NCBI GenBank assembly: GCA_003165335.1
Contig: PLTD01000175.1
Location: forward strand, 1-64,000
Direction: 5' to 3'
Source: Rhodospirillales bacterium
GTDB lineage: Bacteria; Pseudomonadota; Alphaproteobacteria; BOG-932; Roseiterribacteraceae
DNA length: 64,000 nucleotides
This document shows positions 45,792-54,730 of this stretch, one piece after another (positions within the stretch are counted from its first letter, which is position 1; each line of letters opens with the position of its first letter). Under the pieces are notes generated by a model, which was given only the letters and a program-made list of their open reading frames with translations, had not been told where the DNA came from and made no database searches. A program made the position numbers and the translations under genes.

Positions 45792-46349
45792 TCACGCTCC
45801 CCGCAGCCACAGGCCGGTCAGAGTCAGCGCGCCGCCGCCGACAAAAGCCATCCACAGCAGGAAATGCGCGGGCAGGAAAAAATAACCGCCCATGGTCAGG
45901 ACGGCGATGCCGACACCGATCGCCGAGTAACGCCAGCCGGTCCACAGTCCCAGAATCGTGTACATCGCCGCGACCAGCATCGGTACGAACGCGCCCATCT
46001 CAGCGCCACGCGGCCGCATGATCGCGACGGTGCTGAAGATGAAGACTGTGAAGGTCAGATAGATGACCAGGAAACGCCATGCTTGGCCTTTGTTACCTGC
46101 AGCGGCCTTCTGTGTGGACCGGCGGCTGAACAGGAAACTCAATATAAACCAGGCGACGCCGATAGCACCCCAGATGGGACCGCCCTTGGTCGGCATCAGG
46201 TCGCTCGCGCCATAACCGATGAACCAGAAGATGCCCCACATGATCACCTGCGGGGACGATACACGGTAGGAATAGAACGCGATGCTGCGGCTGCGGGCCC
46301 GCTCGACATCGCGGAGCGCTTCGACGGCCTGATCTGGAGTGAGCGACAT
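45792..46349 (-). CDS. Hypothetical multi-pass membrane protein
   Basis: A 185-residue protein starting MSLTPDQAVEALRDVERA, an amphipathic N-terminal helix, followed by about five or six hydrophobic segments (VIMWGIFWFIGYGASDLM, IGVAWFILSFLF, FLVIYLTFTVFIFSTVAIM, FVPMLVAAMYTILGLW, FLLWMAFVGGGALTLTGLWL). AGGAGG upstream of the ATG at 46349 fixes the start; the longer ORF is not supported. I do not know its function. Operon partner: the winged-helix regulator 4 bases downstream. Confidence 0.82.
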   Translation of the reverse strand: MSLTPDQAVEALRDVERARSRSIAFYSYRVSSPQVIMWGIFWFIGYGASDLMPTKGGPIWGAIGVAWFILSFLFSRRSTQKAAAGNKGQAWRFLVIYLTFTVFIFSTVAIMRPRGAEMGAFVPMLVAAMYTILGLWTGWRYSAIGVGIAVLTMGGYFFLPAHFLLWMAFVGGGALTLTGLWLRGA

Positions 46350-46533
46350 GCTATGCCTCCTGTTACGATAGAGAGCTCTGTAATGCAGAGTGGTCTGCGT
46401 GGCAAGAGAGTTTGTCTGAGCTTGGCACAGGGCACAGGGGATGCTAGGCACCGGCGGTCGCTTCGGTGTAACTATCCACTCCACACCGGCAGCCATCGCC
46501 TGAGCAGCGTACTGCCTTGCGGGAAGGCCTATC

Positions 46534-47991
46534 ATGCTGCGCGGCCAAACCAATCTTCAAAGCGATCCCGCCGCACCGGCGCGCGCGCGCGCGCCACAGG
46601 GCCAGCGGGCAAGGCCGGTTTTGACCGAAGGGCCGATCGCGCGGACCCTCTTGCTGTTTTCGCTGCCGATCCTGGGCAGCAGCGTCCTGCAGTCGCTCAA
46701 CGCCTCGATCAACGCGATCTGGATCGGCCGGCTGATCGGCGCGAACGGGCTCAGCGCCAGCGCGAATGCAAACAGCCTGATGTTCTTCCTGATGAGCCTC
46801 GGGCTCGGGCTGGGGATGGCCGCCACGATCCTGGTCGGCCAGGGGCTGGGCGCGCGCGACATGGTCCAGGTCAAGCGTTCGGTCGGCACCACGCTCGTGT
46901 TCTTCACGCTCCTGTCGCTTGTGATCGGCACTGCGGGCTTCATCGCCGCGCCCCGCCTATTGATGGCGATGGGGACGCCGCCTGACGTGCTGGGGCTGGC
47001 TGCCGCCTATCTCAAGGTCATCTTCCTCGCCCTGCCGGCGATCTATCTCTACACCTTCGTCATGATGGCGCTGCGCGGCGCCGGCGATTCAACTACGCCA
47101 TTCATCTTCCTGGCGATTTCCGCCGCGTTCGATGTCGGGCTCAACCCGGTTCTTATCCTGGGCTTCGGTCCGGTCCCGGCTCTTGGGATCGCCGGCTCGG
47201 CGCTGGCAACTCTGATCTCCCAATGGATCGGGTTGGGCGCCGTGGTTATCTGGCTGTACCGAAGCCACCATTTCCTGCGTCTGACGCGCGCGGAATTCCA
47301 CTATCTGCGGCTCGACGGTGAAATCCTGCGGGCGCTCGTCGCCAAGGGCCTGCCGATGGGCCTGCAGATGATCGTCATGTCGTCGTCGATGCTGGTGATG
47401 ATCAGCCTGGTTAATCGCTATGGCGCTACCACGGTCGCGGCCTATGGCGCCTGTTTTCAGCTGTGGAACTATATCCAGATGCCGGCCATGGCGGTGGGCA
47501 TGGCTGTGTCGTCAATGGCGGCCCAGAACGTCGGCGCGCGCCTGTGGGACCGCGTATCGCGGATCGCCGGCATCGGCGTGTTCTTCAACGTGCTGCTGAC
47601 CGGAGTACTGGTGCTGCTTGTTACTGCGATCGACCGCGATGCCTTCGCGATATTCCTTGGGTCGGATAGCCCCGCGGTGGATATCGCGCGCCATATCCAT
47701 TCGGTCGCGTCCTGGTCGTTTATTCTGTTCGGTGTGGCCTTCGTGCTGTCCAGCGTGGTGCGGGCCACCGGCGCGGTGGTGCCGCCGCTGATCTTCCTGT
47801 TCGTCGCCATGTGGCTGGTGCGCCTGCCCTTCGCCTGGCTGATGTCGGCCCGACTCGGCGCCGACGCGATTTGGTGGAGCTTCCCGATCGGCTCAGCGAC
47901 CTCGATGCTGATGCTGCTCGTCTATTACCGGCTGGGCACCTGGAAAAAAGCCCACATGCTGGCGCATGACGCCGCCGTGGATGCGGTTTAG
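46534..47991 (+). CDS. MATE family efflux transporter
   Basis: A 485-residue cation-coupled multidrug/toxin exporter (NorM/DinF-like) with 12 predicted inner-membrane helices in two homologous halves: PIARTLLLFSLPILGSSVLQ opens the first half and ALVAKGLPMGLQMIVMSSSM the second. The N-terminal cytosolic region (residues about 12-28) is Ala/Arg-rich and encoded by a (GC)8 run. GGAAGG lies before the ATG. It overlaps the convergent GST gene by 4 bases at the 3' end. Substrate unknown. Confidence 0.94.
   Translation: MLRGQTNLQSDPAAPARARAPQGQRARPVLTEGPIARTLLLFSLPILGSSVLQSLNASINAIWIGRLIGANGLSASANANSLMFFLMSLGLGLGMAATILVGQGLGARDMVQVKRSVGTTLVFFTLLSLVIGTAGFIAAPRLLMAMGTPPDVLGLAAAYLKVIFLALPAIYLYTFVMMALRGAGDSTTPFIFLAISAAFDVGLNPVLILGFGPVPALGIAGSALATLISQWIGLGAVVIWLYRSHHFLRLTRAEFHYLRLDGEILRALVAKGLPMGLQMIVMSSSMLVMISLVNRYGATTVAAYGACFQLWNYIQMPAMAVGMAVSSMAAQNVGARLWDRVSRIAGIGVFFNVLLTGVLVLLVTAIDRDAFAIFLGSDSPAVDIARHIHSVASWSFILFGVAFVLSSVVRATGAVVPPLIFLFVAMWLVRLPFAWLMSARLGADAIWWSFPIGSATSMLMLLVYYRLGTWKKAHMLAHDAAVDAV
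46579..46594. repeat. (GC)8 dinucleotide repeat inside the MATE gene
   Basis: Sixteen alternating G and C bases lie near codon 16-21 of the transporter gene. Such a run is prone to slippage and Z-DNA formation; a change of one unit would shift the frame at the start of the protein. There is no direct sign of phase variation. Confidence 0.6.
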
Positions 47992-48641
47992 AACTCGACG
48001 TCCAACTCTTCCATCTCTTCGGGTTCCTTCAGGGCCGCTTCGACCCATTCCTTCATCGGCGGCCATTCCATGATCGTGTCGCAATAGGCCTTGGAAACCG
48101 CGGTGATCGGCACGTTGTAGGTCAGGAAGCGGGTACAGACGGGCGCGAACATGGCGTCGGCAATGGTCGGCGTTCCGAAGAGGAACGGGCCGCCGTAGCG
48201 CTCGATACATTCAGCCCAGATAGCCTGGATGCGGTTGATGTCGGGCTGGGCACCGGCGAAGATTTTGAAGTTTTTGTGATGCGCCTTGAGGTTCATTGGT
48301 AGGGCCGAACGCATATTATGAAAGCCGGAATGAATTTCGCCCGAGATTGAACGGCAATGGGCTCGGGCGAGCCGGTCCTTCGGCAGCATACCCTTCTTGG
48401 GAAAAAGCTCCGCCAGATATTCTGCGATCGCGAGTGTGTCCCACACACTTGCCCCGTCGTGATTAAGGCGCGGCACAAGAACTGAAGGTGCCAGCAACAG
48501 CAATTCCGCGCGGTTCGTAGGGTCGTCGATCGATACCACCTGCTCCTCGACTTCAAGCCCCGCCAGCTTGCACAGCAACCAGCCGCGCAGGGACCAGGAG
48601 GAATAGTTCTTGCTGGAAATGGTCAGCACGGGACGCGTCAT
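47988..48641 (-). CDS. Glutathione S-transferase family protein
   Basis: A 217-residue GST: TISSKNYSSWSLRGWLLCKLAG with the SS catalytic loop, APSVLVPRLNHDG (cis-Pro strand), VWDTLAIAEYLAELFP (glutathione-binding), and the C-terminal TIADAMFAPVCTRFL. The N-terminal YSSWSLRGWLL pattern matches the YfcF/'GST-like' group seen in many proteobacteria. GGAGCG precedes the ATG. It overlaps the convergent MATE gene end by 4 bases; no catabolic partner is adjacent. Confidence 0.9.
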   Translation of the reverse strand: MTRPVLTISSKNYSSWSLRGWLLCKLAGLEVEEQVVSIDDPTNRAELLLLAPSVLVPRLNHDGASVWDTLAIAEYLAELFPKKGMLPKDRLARAHCRSISGEIHSGFHNMRSALPMNLKAHHKNFKIFAGAQPDINRIQAIWAECIERYGGPFLFGTPTIADAMFAPVCTRFLTYNVPITAVSKAYCDTIMEWPPMKEWVEAALKEPEEMEELDVEF

Positions 48642-48692
48642 GGCCGCTCCTTATCCAATAGATACAATTTTACCGCTCGAGCGCAGCTAACG

Positions 48693-48709
48693 ATATTGCA
48701 GCGCAATAT
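48693..48709. promoter_or_regulatory. Palindrome ATATTGC-AGC-GCAATAT upstream of phaZ (candidate PhaR site)
   Basis: Perfect 7-base arms surround AGC, about 90 bases before the phaZ start. The core TGC-N3-GCA is shared with the palindrome before bdhA and matches the core of the TGC-rich PhaR operator as I remember it. It would suit repression or derepression of PHB breakdown. Confidence 0.45.
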
Positions 48710-48801
48710 AAAAAGCACTAGCGTTCATCACGAAACTTTTGCGTTCGACGGATAGAAAGACATTCGGCGGCTTCATTAAACGAGATCGGACGCCAATACG
48801 C

Positions 48802-50019
48802 ATGCTCTACCAAGCCTATCAAGCCTATGCTGACGCCTCTGAACCAATCCGCGCCATGGCCCGCGCCGGCTTGAGTTTCAGTAAGATATTCAATAGCTTC
48901 GGTGGTTCCAGCATAGGACAGGATTGGGCGGCCGCTCTGGAATTGACGGCTCGAAGCGGAATGAGCCACACGAGGCCTCCTTACGCTATAGACAAGGTAT
49001 TGGTCGGAAATCGCGAAGTGGCAGTGCGCGAAGAGGTCGTATTGTCGCTCCCCTTCTGCAATTTGTTGCGCTTCGCCAAGGACGACATTGCTACGCCACA
49101 ACCGAAGATGCTTGTGGTGGCTCCGCTTTCAGGACATTTCGCGACACTACTACGCAACACGGTCGAAACGCTGTCGCGTGACCACGATGTCTATATTACC
49201 GACTGGAAGAACGCGCGCGACATTCCACTATCGGATGGTGCGTTCGGGTTTGATGACTACGTGGACTATGTCATCAGGTTCCTGGAAACTCTGGGCCCGG
49301 GCTCTCATGTCCTGGCAGTTTGTCAGCCGTGCGTCCAAACGCTGGCGGCGGTGTCGCTGATGGCGGAGGATCGCAATCCGGCTCAACCGCTCAGCATGAC
49401 TTTGATGGCGGGGCCGATCGACACAAGGATCAGTCCGACAGCGGTCAATGAATTGGCGACATCTCATCCGCTCGATTGGTTCAAGAATAATCTCATTTAT
49501 CGTGTTCCCTTCAGACTGCCCGGAGCCGGGCGCAAGGTATATCCCGGCTTCATACAGCTGATCGCTTTCATGTCGATGAACATGGAACGTCATACCGCTG
49601 CTCACCGCGACCTGTACTTCCATCTTGCCAATGGGCGGATCGAAGAGGCCGAAAAGATCATGAGTTTCTATGACGAGTATTTTGCCGTGCTGGATCTGGC
49701 AGCCGAGTTTTATATCGAGACCATCGACAAGGTGTTTCAGCGGGCACTCCTGGCGAAGGGCGAATTGACCTATCGCGGTCGCAAAATCAATCCCAGCTCA
49801 ATCCGCCGCACCGCGCTTCTGACCGTAGAGGGGGAACGCGACGATATCTGCTCAGTCGGCCAGACTGCGGCAGCCCACGATCTTTGCAGTACACTGCGCC
49901 CTCACTTGAAGCGCCACCATCTTCAGGCCGGAGTTGGCCATTACGGGACCTTTAGCGGCAAGCGATGGAACGGACAGATTTATCCTCAAATCCGCAATCT
50001 GGTGCTGGCGGTCAGCTGA
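48802..50019 (+). CDS. phaZ: Intracellular polyhydroxybutyrate depolymerase
   Basis: A 405-residue intracellular (signal-less) PHB depolymerase that mobilises stored granules. It belongs to the PhaZ1 type with a Cys nucleophile: VCQPCVQ replaces the lipase box GxSxG. PLSGHFATLLR, DVYITDWKNA, and the C-terminal GVGHYGTFSGKRW (catalytic His) are family hallmarks. The ATG at 48802 (MLYQAYQAYADASEP) matches the typical N terminus; the ORF-track TTG upstream is rejected. Products feed 3-hydroxybutyrate dehydrogenase (17036 here). A palindrome lies about 90 bases upstream. Confidence 0.95.
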   Translation: MLYQAYQAYADASEPIRAMARAGLSFSKIFNSFGGSSIGQDWAAALELTARSGMSHTRPPYAIDKVLVGNREVAVREEVVLSLPFCNLLRFAKDDIATPQPKMLVVAPLSGHFATLLRNTVETLSRDHDVYITDWKNARDIPLSDGAFGFDDYVDYVIRFLETLGPGSHVLAVCQPCVQTLAAVSLMAEDRNPAQPLSMTLMAGPIDTRISPTAVNELATSHPLDWFKNNLIYRVPFRLPGAGRKVYPGFIQLIAFMSMNMERHTAAHRDLYFHLANGRIEEAEKIMSFYDEYFAVLDLAAEFYIETIDKVFQRALLAKGELTYRGRKINPSSIRRTALLTVEGERDDICSVGQTAAAHDLCSTLRPHLKRHHLQAGVGHYGTFSGKRWNGQIYPQIRNLVLAVS

Positions 50020-50106
50020 TCGCTGCAAATGGATAGATAAAGCGAAGAAATAGGGAGGAAGCGCAGGGCGTGCGATCGGGGGAAGCCTGACGCAAGGAGA
50101 GTTCCT

Positions 50107-50529
50107 ATGACAGAAGCTGGCGTAACCGAATTTTCTCATGTCACACCTGCCGATACGGATTATGAGGACGGCGGCCTTAGGGGGTTTTTCCAGTATCGCG
50201 ATCTTGGGGTCGCCGAGGCGACACACGGCAAGGTCGTGGCCCACTTGGTAAAGGCGAAATTGCCGCCAACTGACGGCACCGGATGGCACAAGCACATCGC
50301 CGATTTCCAGATCGTCATCATGATGAAGGGATGGGCCAAATTCATGTATGAGGACAAGGTGACCTTGGTCGAAGTGGGCGACTGCGTCCACCAGCGGCCC
50401 GGGATAACCCACTACCTGTTTGATTATTCCCCGGACATGGAATATCTCGAGATTGTCAGCCCAGCGGATTTTAAGACAGTCGAAGCCGTCGGGCCGTGCG
50501 ATGTTCCCGGTGTCACGCCCTGGACTTGA
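50107..50529 (+). CDS. Cupin domain-containing protein
   Basis: A 140-residue single-domain cupin. Motif 1 is visible as GWHKHIADFQIVIMMKGWAKF (HxH plus later Glu/Gln positions) and motif 2 as HQRPGITHYLFDYS. It is probably a metal-binding small enzyme or ligand-binding protein; function unknown. AAGGAGAG lies before the ATG, 87 bases after phaZ on the same strand, so co-transcription is possible. Its last 17 bases overlap the convergent hpnN gene. Confidence 0.85.
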   Translation: MTEAGVTEFSHVTPADTDYEDGGLRGFFQYRDLGVAEATHGKVVAHLVKAKLPPTDGTGWHKHIADFQIVIMMKGWAKFMYEDKVTLVEVGDCVHQRPGITHYLFDYSPDMEYLEIVSPADFKTVEAVGPCDVPGVTPWT

Positions 50530-53149
50530 CCGAGCGATCCCATACGGTCATCAGGGCTGGCTGTATGAACAGCGTGCAAAGCAGCACGTAGCCCAGAGCG
50601 ATCATTAGGAATCGGCCCAGGCTCGCGGTTCCAGCATGCGGAGATAGAGCCAAGCTGCCGAAAGCGGTGAGAGTGGTGAGTGCGCTGAATACCACGGCGC
50701 GTGCGGTCGCCGTTTGTAGCAGCGCAACGGGACCGCGTGATCCTCGCCAGGCCATGACGAAATAAATGTCAAAGGCCACGCCGATTCCCAATAGCAGTGG
50801 GACAGCAATGATGTTGAGAAAGTTGAAGGGCATTCCCGCTACAACCGCGGTTGCCAGAGAGAAGAGTCCGGCAAGCAACAGAGGGATCATTACGACAAGC
50901 ACGTCACGTAGTCGGCGCAATATGACACTAAGGAACAGCGTGATCGCCACGAGTGCTAGGGTAGAGGCCCTAAGAAAGGCTCTACCCACAGTATCGCCCG
51001 CCTCGAAAATATTCACCGGCGTTCCAGTGGCACTTGGTGAAACGCTTCGAACTGCATCGACGAAGTCCTTGAGCTGCTTCGGTTCGCGCATATCGCCCTT
51101 CGGGAAAACCGCAATCCGCGCACGACCGTCGGTAGCGATCCAGCCATCTTTGATATCCGCGGGAAGGTTCCCAATTGAAATCAACGACGCTGACATCGCA
51201 TGGCGCAGCGCAGAAACCGGGTGAGCAAAGCCAATCAGTAAAGCGTGACGCAGCGCAACTACGTCGCCGCCGCCCGGGCTCGCCAGAAACGAGTCTAATG
51301 CCGCGGACAGGGCATGTCCGGCCGTCCCTAGCTTGACGCCAGTCTTCGCGGCTAAAGCTGCCTTCATGTGGGCAGCGAAGGTCTGGGTCGCGTCGTGCTC
51401 TTGCTGGTCGCTTGGCGGCTTGCGCTTTTCCTGTCCGTCGAGCAAGGGCCCGAGCAGGAAGCGGGTTTGCTCGATCAAGTCCAGCTTGGCCGGTTGGTCG
51501 GTCGGTACGAAGCTGTCCAAGGTCATGACCTGACCGGCTTGCGGCAGCTTTACCAACCGATCACGCAACGCGTTAGCCTCGGCCAAGTCGCTGGCGACTA
51601 TGTCGATACGGTATGGCGTGGCCGAAGGATCGTCGATCAGTGCGCGGGTCACCACCACCGATTCCTTGTGCGGGTCTTTTAAATTCAGGGGGTCACCGTC
51701 GAAACGGACGTGTCCGACTGTAACGAGTGCTGCCAGCGCCGCCAGCGCCGCCAGCACTAGGATCGGTTTTGCCCAACGCGCGAGATTGACGTCGATTGGT
51801 GCTGCCCAGCGGAAACCCGCGGCCTCAGGCCGGCCACGCGCCGGCATTAGCGTGAGCAACGCCGGCAGCAGAGTGAGGCTGGTCAACAAAGCGATGATCA
51901 TGCCGCCGCCGGCGATCAATCCCAGTTCCGAAACACCGCGGTAATCGGTTGGAAGGAATGCGAGAAAGCCCATAGCGATTGTCAGGCCAGCGATGCCCAG
52001 GGGCTCGACTATCGCATGCGCGGCCCGTGATAAAGCTTCGGCATTTGTGGCCGGTCGGTCCGTCGCCTGAATGCCGCCGGTAAGCGTGAACAGTTCGGCA
52101 CGAAACCGCATGGTGAACTGAATGCCGAAATCGACGCCTATGCCGATGAACAAGACGGCGAAGGCGACGGAGATGACGTTCAGCGATCCGACTGCGGCCG
52201 CGGCGAATGCAGCGGTCAAAATCAGCCCTACGCCGAGTGTAACGATAATAGCAAGGATGAGACGGGGCGCACGCAAACCGAGCAGGAGCAGAACGATCAC
52301 GAGTGTAAGCGATACCGACGTCTCGACCCCTGCACCCTCCGTGACACTGGCGAACTCTTCGTCCGCAAGGGGAACCTCGCCTGTCAATCTAAGGGTTAGG
52401 CCGCGCTCACCGAAGTGTAAGTCCTGAGCTGAGGCGCGAATAGCCGCGCTCGCTCGCGCTCCAGGTTGCAGCGCTCCGTAATCGAGATCGGGCTGTACCA
52501 GAATGAAATGACGCAGTTCCTCCGGTCGTGCTGGACCTCCGGCCATCAGTGCGCCCCAGTCCAGCGGGTGCGGTACTGCGGCGACCACCGAGTTGGTGGT
52601 ATTGGCGAATGCGTTAAGCGGTCCAAGCAGCGCATCGCCGGTCGCCGTACCGTGTTCGACGTCACTAAGAGCCTGATCCAAAACGCCGAACAGGCCACGC
52701 AAACTGGGGTCGGCGTCAAGGGGGCTGATCAGCGGCTGCGCCTGCGCGATCTTGTCGGAAAAGTCAGCCAATTCGCTGGTGCTAAGGAACAGCAGAGCGT
52801 GTGTGTCGAAAAATGGGCCGCTGTCGGGTCGTTGTACGGACTTAAACAAATCGGTCCTCTTCTCGAGGGCCATTGCCAGGTCATCTGTGCCGCTATCGAC
52901 TTCGTCGGAGGATTTGCCCTCGATAACGATGGCGGTTTGCATCACGGTAAGGGGAAAGGCCTGATTGAACGCCGCCTGAGCCTTTTGCCAAGGCAAATCC
53001 GGCGAGAACAGTTTGTCGGTGTCAGCGACAAGGCCAAGATTGTTTGCGGCAAACCACCCTGCTGCACCCGCCGCAAAGAGGCCGATCAGCAAAACGAATC
53101 GGGCGCTGCGTTGGCAAAATTCGACGAGCCCGACCAAGAGTGCGACCAA
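50513..53149 (-). CDS. Hopanoid-associated RND transporter HpnN-like (MMPL family)
   Basis: An RND/MMPL-family protein of about 878 residues with 12 predicted helices and two large periplasmic loops. The N-terminal ADTDKLFSPDLPWQKAQAAF segment is typical of HpnN, which moves hopanoids to the outer membrane. The two helix bundles each contain the GIGVDFGIQFTMRFRAE and GIGVAFDIYFVMAW type motifs. The start is inferred as the TTG at 53149, with GGAG six bases upstream; the ORF's TTG at 53197 adds a doubtful leader. No hopanoid synthesis gene lies next to it. Confidence 0.88.
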   Translation of the reverse strand: MVALLVGLVEFCQRSARFVLLIGLFAAGAAGWFAANNLGLVADTDKLFSPDLPWQKAQAAFNQAFPLTVMQTAIVIEGKSSDEVDSGTDDLAMALEKRTDLFKSVQRPDSGPFFDTHALLFLSTSELADFSDKIAQAQPLISPLDADPSLRGLFGVLDQALSDVEHGTATGDALLGPLNAFANTTNSVVAAVPHPLDWGALMAGGPARPEELRHFILVQPDLDYGALQPGARASAAIRASAQDLHFGERGLTLRLTGEVPLADEEFASVTEGAGVETSVSLTLVIVLLLLGLRAPRLILAIIVTLGVGLILTAAFAAAAVGSLNVISVAFAVLFIGIGVDFGIQFTMRFRAELFTLTGGIQATDRPATNAEALSRAAHAIVEPLGIAGLTIAMGFLAFLPTDYRGVSELGLIAGGGMIIALLTSLTLLPALLTLMPARGRPEAAGFRWAAPIDVNLARWAKPILVLAALAALAALVTVGHVRFDGDPLNLKDPHKESVVVTRALIDDPSATPYRIDIVASDLAEANALRDRLVKLPQAGQVMTLDSFVPTDQPAKLDLIEQTRFLLGPLLDGQEKRKPPSDQQEHDATQTFAAHMKAALAAKTGVKLGTAGHALSAALDSFLASPGGGDVVALRHALLIGFAHPVSALRHAMSASLISIGNLPADIKDGWIATDGRARIAVFPKGDMREPKQLKDFVDAVRSVSPSATGTPVNIFEAGDTVGRAFLRASTLALVAITLFLSVILRRLRDVLVVMIPLLLAGLFSLATAVVAGMPFNFLNIIAVPLLLGIGVAFDIYFVMAWRGSRGPVALLQTATARAVVFSALTTLTAFGSLALSPHAGTASLGRFLMIALGYVLLCTLFIQPALMTVWDRSVKSRA

Positions 53150-53293
53150 TACGATCTCCAGGACAACGCAGGATTTGCGCAAATCTACCGTTCGCAAACT
53201 CGCACGATCCGGTCACCGCGAAAAGTCGCGGGAGGTTTGCCTCGGTCGATTGCCGAAAATAAACTTCGCCGACGCTCACTGTGGAAAACAGGT

Positions 53294-54050
53294 ATGAGCG
53301 GAATGATCAGGGTCGGCGTGGGCGGCTCGACGTTCGAGCCATGGCGCGGCGTGTTTTATCCCGACGGATTGCCGCAAATAATGAACTAGGCTTTGCTTCG
53401 CGCGCGCTAATGTCGATTGAAATTAACGGAATGTACTATTCAACTTTGAAGCCGCAGAGTTGGCGTGAATGGCACAATGATACGGCCCGACAACATCGTT
53501 TTCTCGGTGAAGGCGTGGCGCTTTTGCACTGATCGTCGGGTATTGGCGGACGCAGGTGATTCGATTGCTAGTTTCTCGGCCAAGGCCTCACCAAATTAGG
53601 TTCGAAACTAGGGCCGATCAATTGGCAATTCATGGTGACCAGAAAGTTCGATGCCCGAGGATTTCGGCTCCTTCCTGGCACTTCTTCCAAAGCAAAAGAA
53701 TGGCGTTCCCTTACGCCATGCCGTCGAGGTCGGTAATCCTGCGTTCGCATGTCCGGCCTTCTACGGTTTGGCGCGTCGGCATGGCACTGCGATAGTCTAT
53801 GCGAAGGACGAGGATTTTCCGGAGATAGATGAGCAAACGGCTGACTTCACCGATGCGCGGCTAATGACGAGCCGAGAAGATATGTCGACCAGTACGACCA
53901 AGAGCGAGGTCAACGGCTTTGCAAGACAGGCGGCTGAATGGGAAAAATGGTGATGTGCTCGTCTACTTCATCCCGGGTGCAAAGGTGCGAAATCCCACCG
54001 CCGCTCAGGCGCTGATCGCTAAGCTCGACAGACGCCGTTCCAGCGAAATA
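53294..54050 (+). pseudogene. DUF72 (YecE-like) pseudogene with several frameshifts
   Basis: Reading across frames recovers one DUF72 protein in order: MIRVGVGGSTFEPWRGVFYP, then FASRALMSIEINGMYYSTLK in a second frame, NIVFSVKAWRFCTDRRVLAD in a third, LGQGLTKLGSKLGPINWQFM in another, PEDFGSFLALLPKQKNGVPL onward, and finally VYFIPGAKVRNPTAAQALIA. At least four or five small indels separate these pieces, so no single ORF exceeds about 100 codons. The family (YecE) is of unknown function. The broken gene is flanked by hpnN and the exported protein gene. Confidence 0.85.
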
Positions 54051-54058
54051 CGCCTTGG

Positions 54059-54682
54059 CTATTGCTTAATCAGAGAGCTTCGGCGCCCCAGGACAAAGCC
54101 ACCGGCTGCCGCGAGAATAAGCGCACCGAGCAGCAGCAAGATATCTGTCGTGCTCCATGACGCATGTTCCGGCTGCTGCGGGCTCGCTAATTGGGTCGGT
54201 GCCGTCGGCGTCAGGGCCGTCGGCGATGAGGTATCGATTGCCGCCGGCGTGGTGGATGTTTCGCTCTGCGGGGATGGGGCATCGCTCGGCTGTGCGCCAG
54301 TACCGTCGACCAGTTGATCGACACGCAGATAGTATGTCCCCGGTGGACCGATTGTCCCTGCATAGTCCATCAGTGCGACGTCACCGGATCGAGACACCAG
54401 ACGCCACGGGCTTTTCGGTGTAATCGAAACGCAATGTCCATCATTGAATACCGATTTGAACCAGGCAGGATTTGCGCGCCTCGACTCAGTCGGATCGGTG
54501 AGCGCACGGGTAGCGCCCGGCTCGCTACACCCGAATGTGTCTGCTGTTGTGTGGTATAAAACAGGTGCTGTCTCCGCCATCGACGCACAAGGCGCGATGA
54601 TGATAAACACGGCGGCCGGCACAATGCCCGAAACGAACCTGCGCGCGGTCGAAGTCAAACTTTTCCGATAATGGGCTATCAT
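54059..54682 (-). CDS. Exported hypothetical protein with C-terminal membrane anchor
   Basis: A 207-residue protein with an N-terminal signal peptide (RFVSGIVPAAVFIIIAPCASMA), an N-terminal globular region with two Cys (TFGCSEPG, DGHCVSI), a low-complexity Ser/Thr/Pro/Ala linker (residues about 125-170), and a C-terminal membrane helix (TTDILLLLGALILAAAGGFVLG) followed by RRSS. The topology would place the Cys domain in the periplasm, anchored at the inner membrane. I do not recognise a family. It is separated from the DUF72 debris by a few bases. Confidence 0.72.
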   Translation of the reverse strand: MIAHYRKSLTSTARRFVSGIVPAAVFIIIAPCASMAETAPVLYHTTADTFGCSEPGATRALTDPTESRRANPAWFKSVFNDGHCVSITPKSPWRLVSRSGDVALMDYAGTIGPPGTYYLRVDQLVDGTGAQPSDAPSPQSETSTTPAAIDTSSPTALTPTAPTQLASPQQPEHASWSTTDILLLLGALILAAAGGFVLGRRSSLIKQ

Positions 54683-54730
54683 CGCGTCAATTCCCCCAAC
54701 GCATAGTGCCGCGGAATTGGATTCGTTCCC

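Noticed and set aside
45774-46985. 403-residue plus-strand ORF
   Set aside because: Runs antisense to two minus-strand genes and out of frame in the MATE gene; composition is that of a shadow frame.
52466-53389. 307-residue plus-strand ORF
   Set aside because: Only its last 30 codons (the DUF72 N terminus) are meaningful; the rest is antisense to hpnN.
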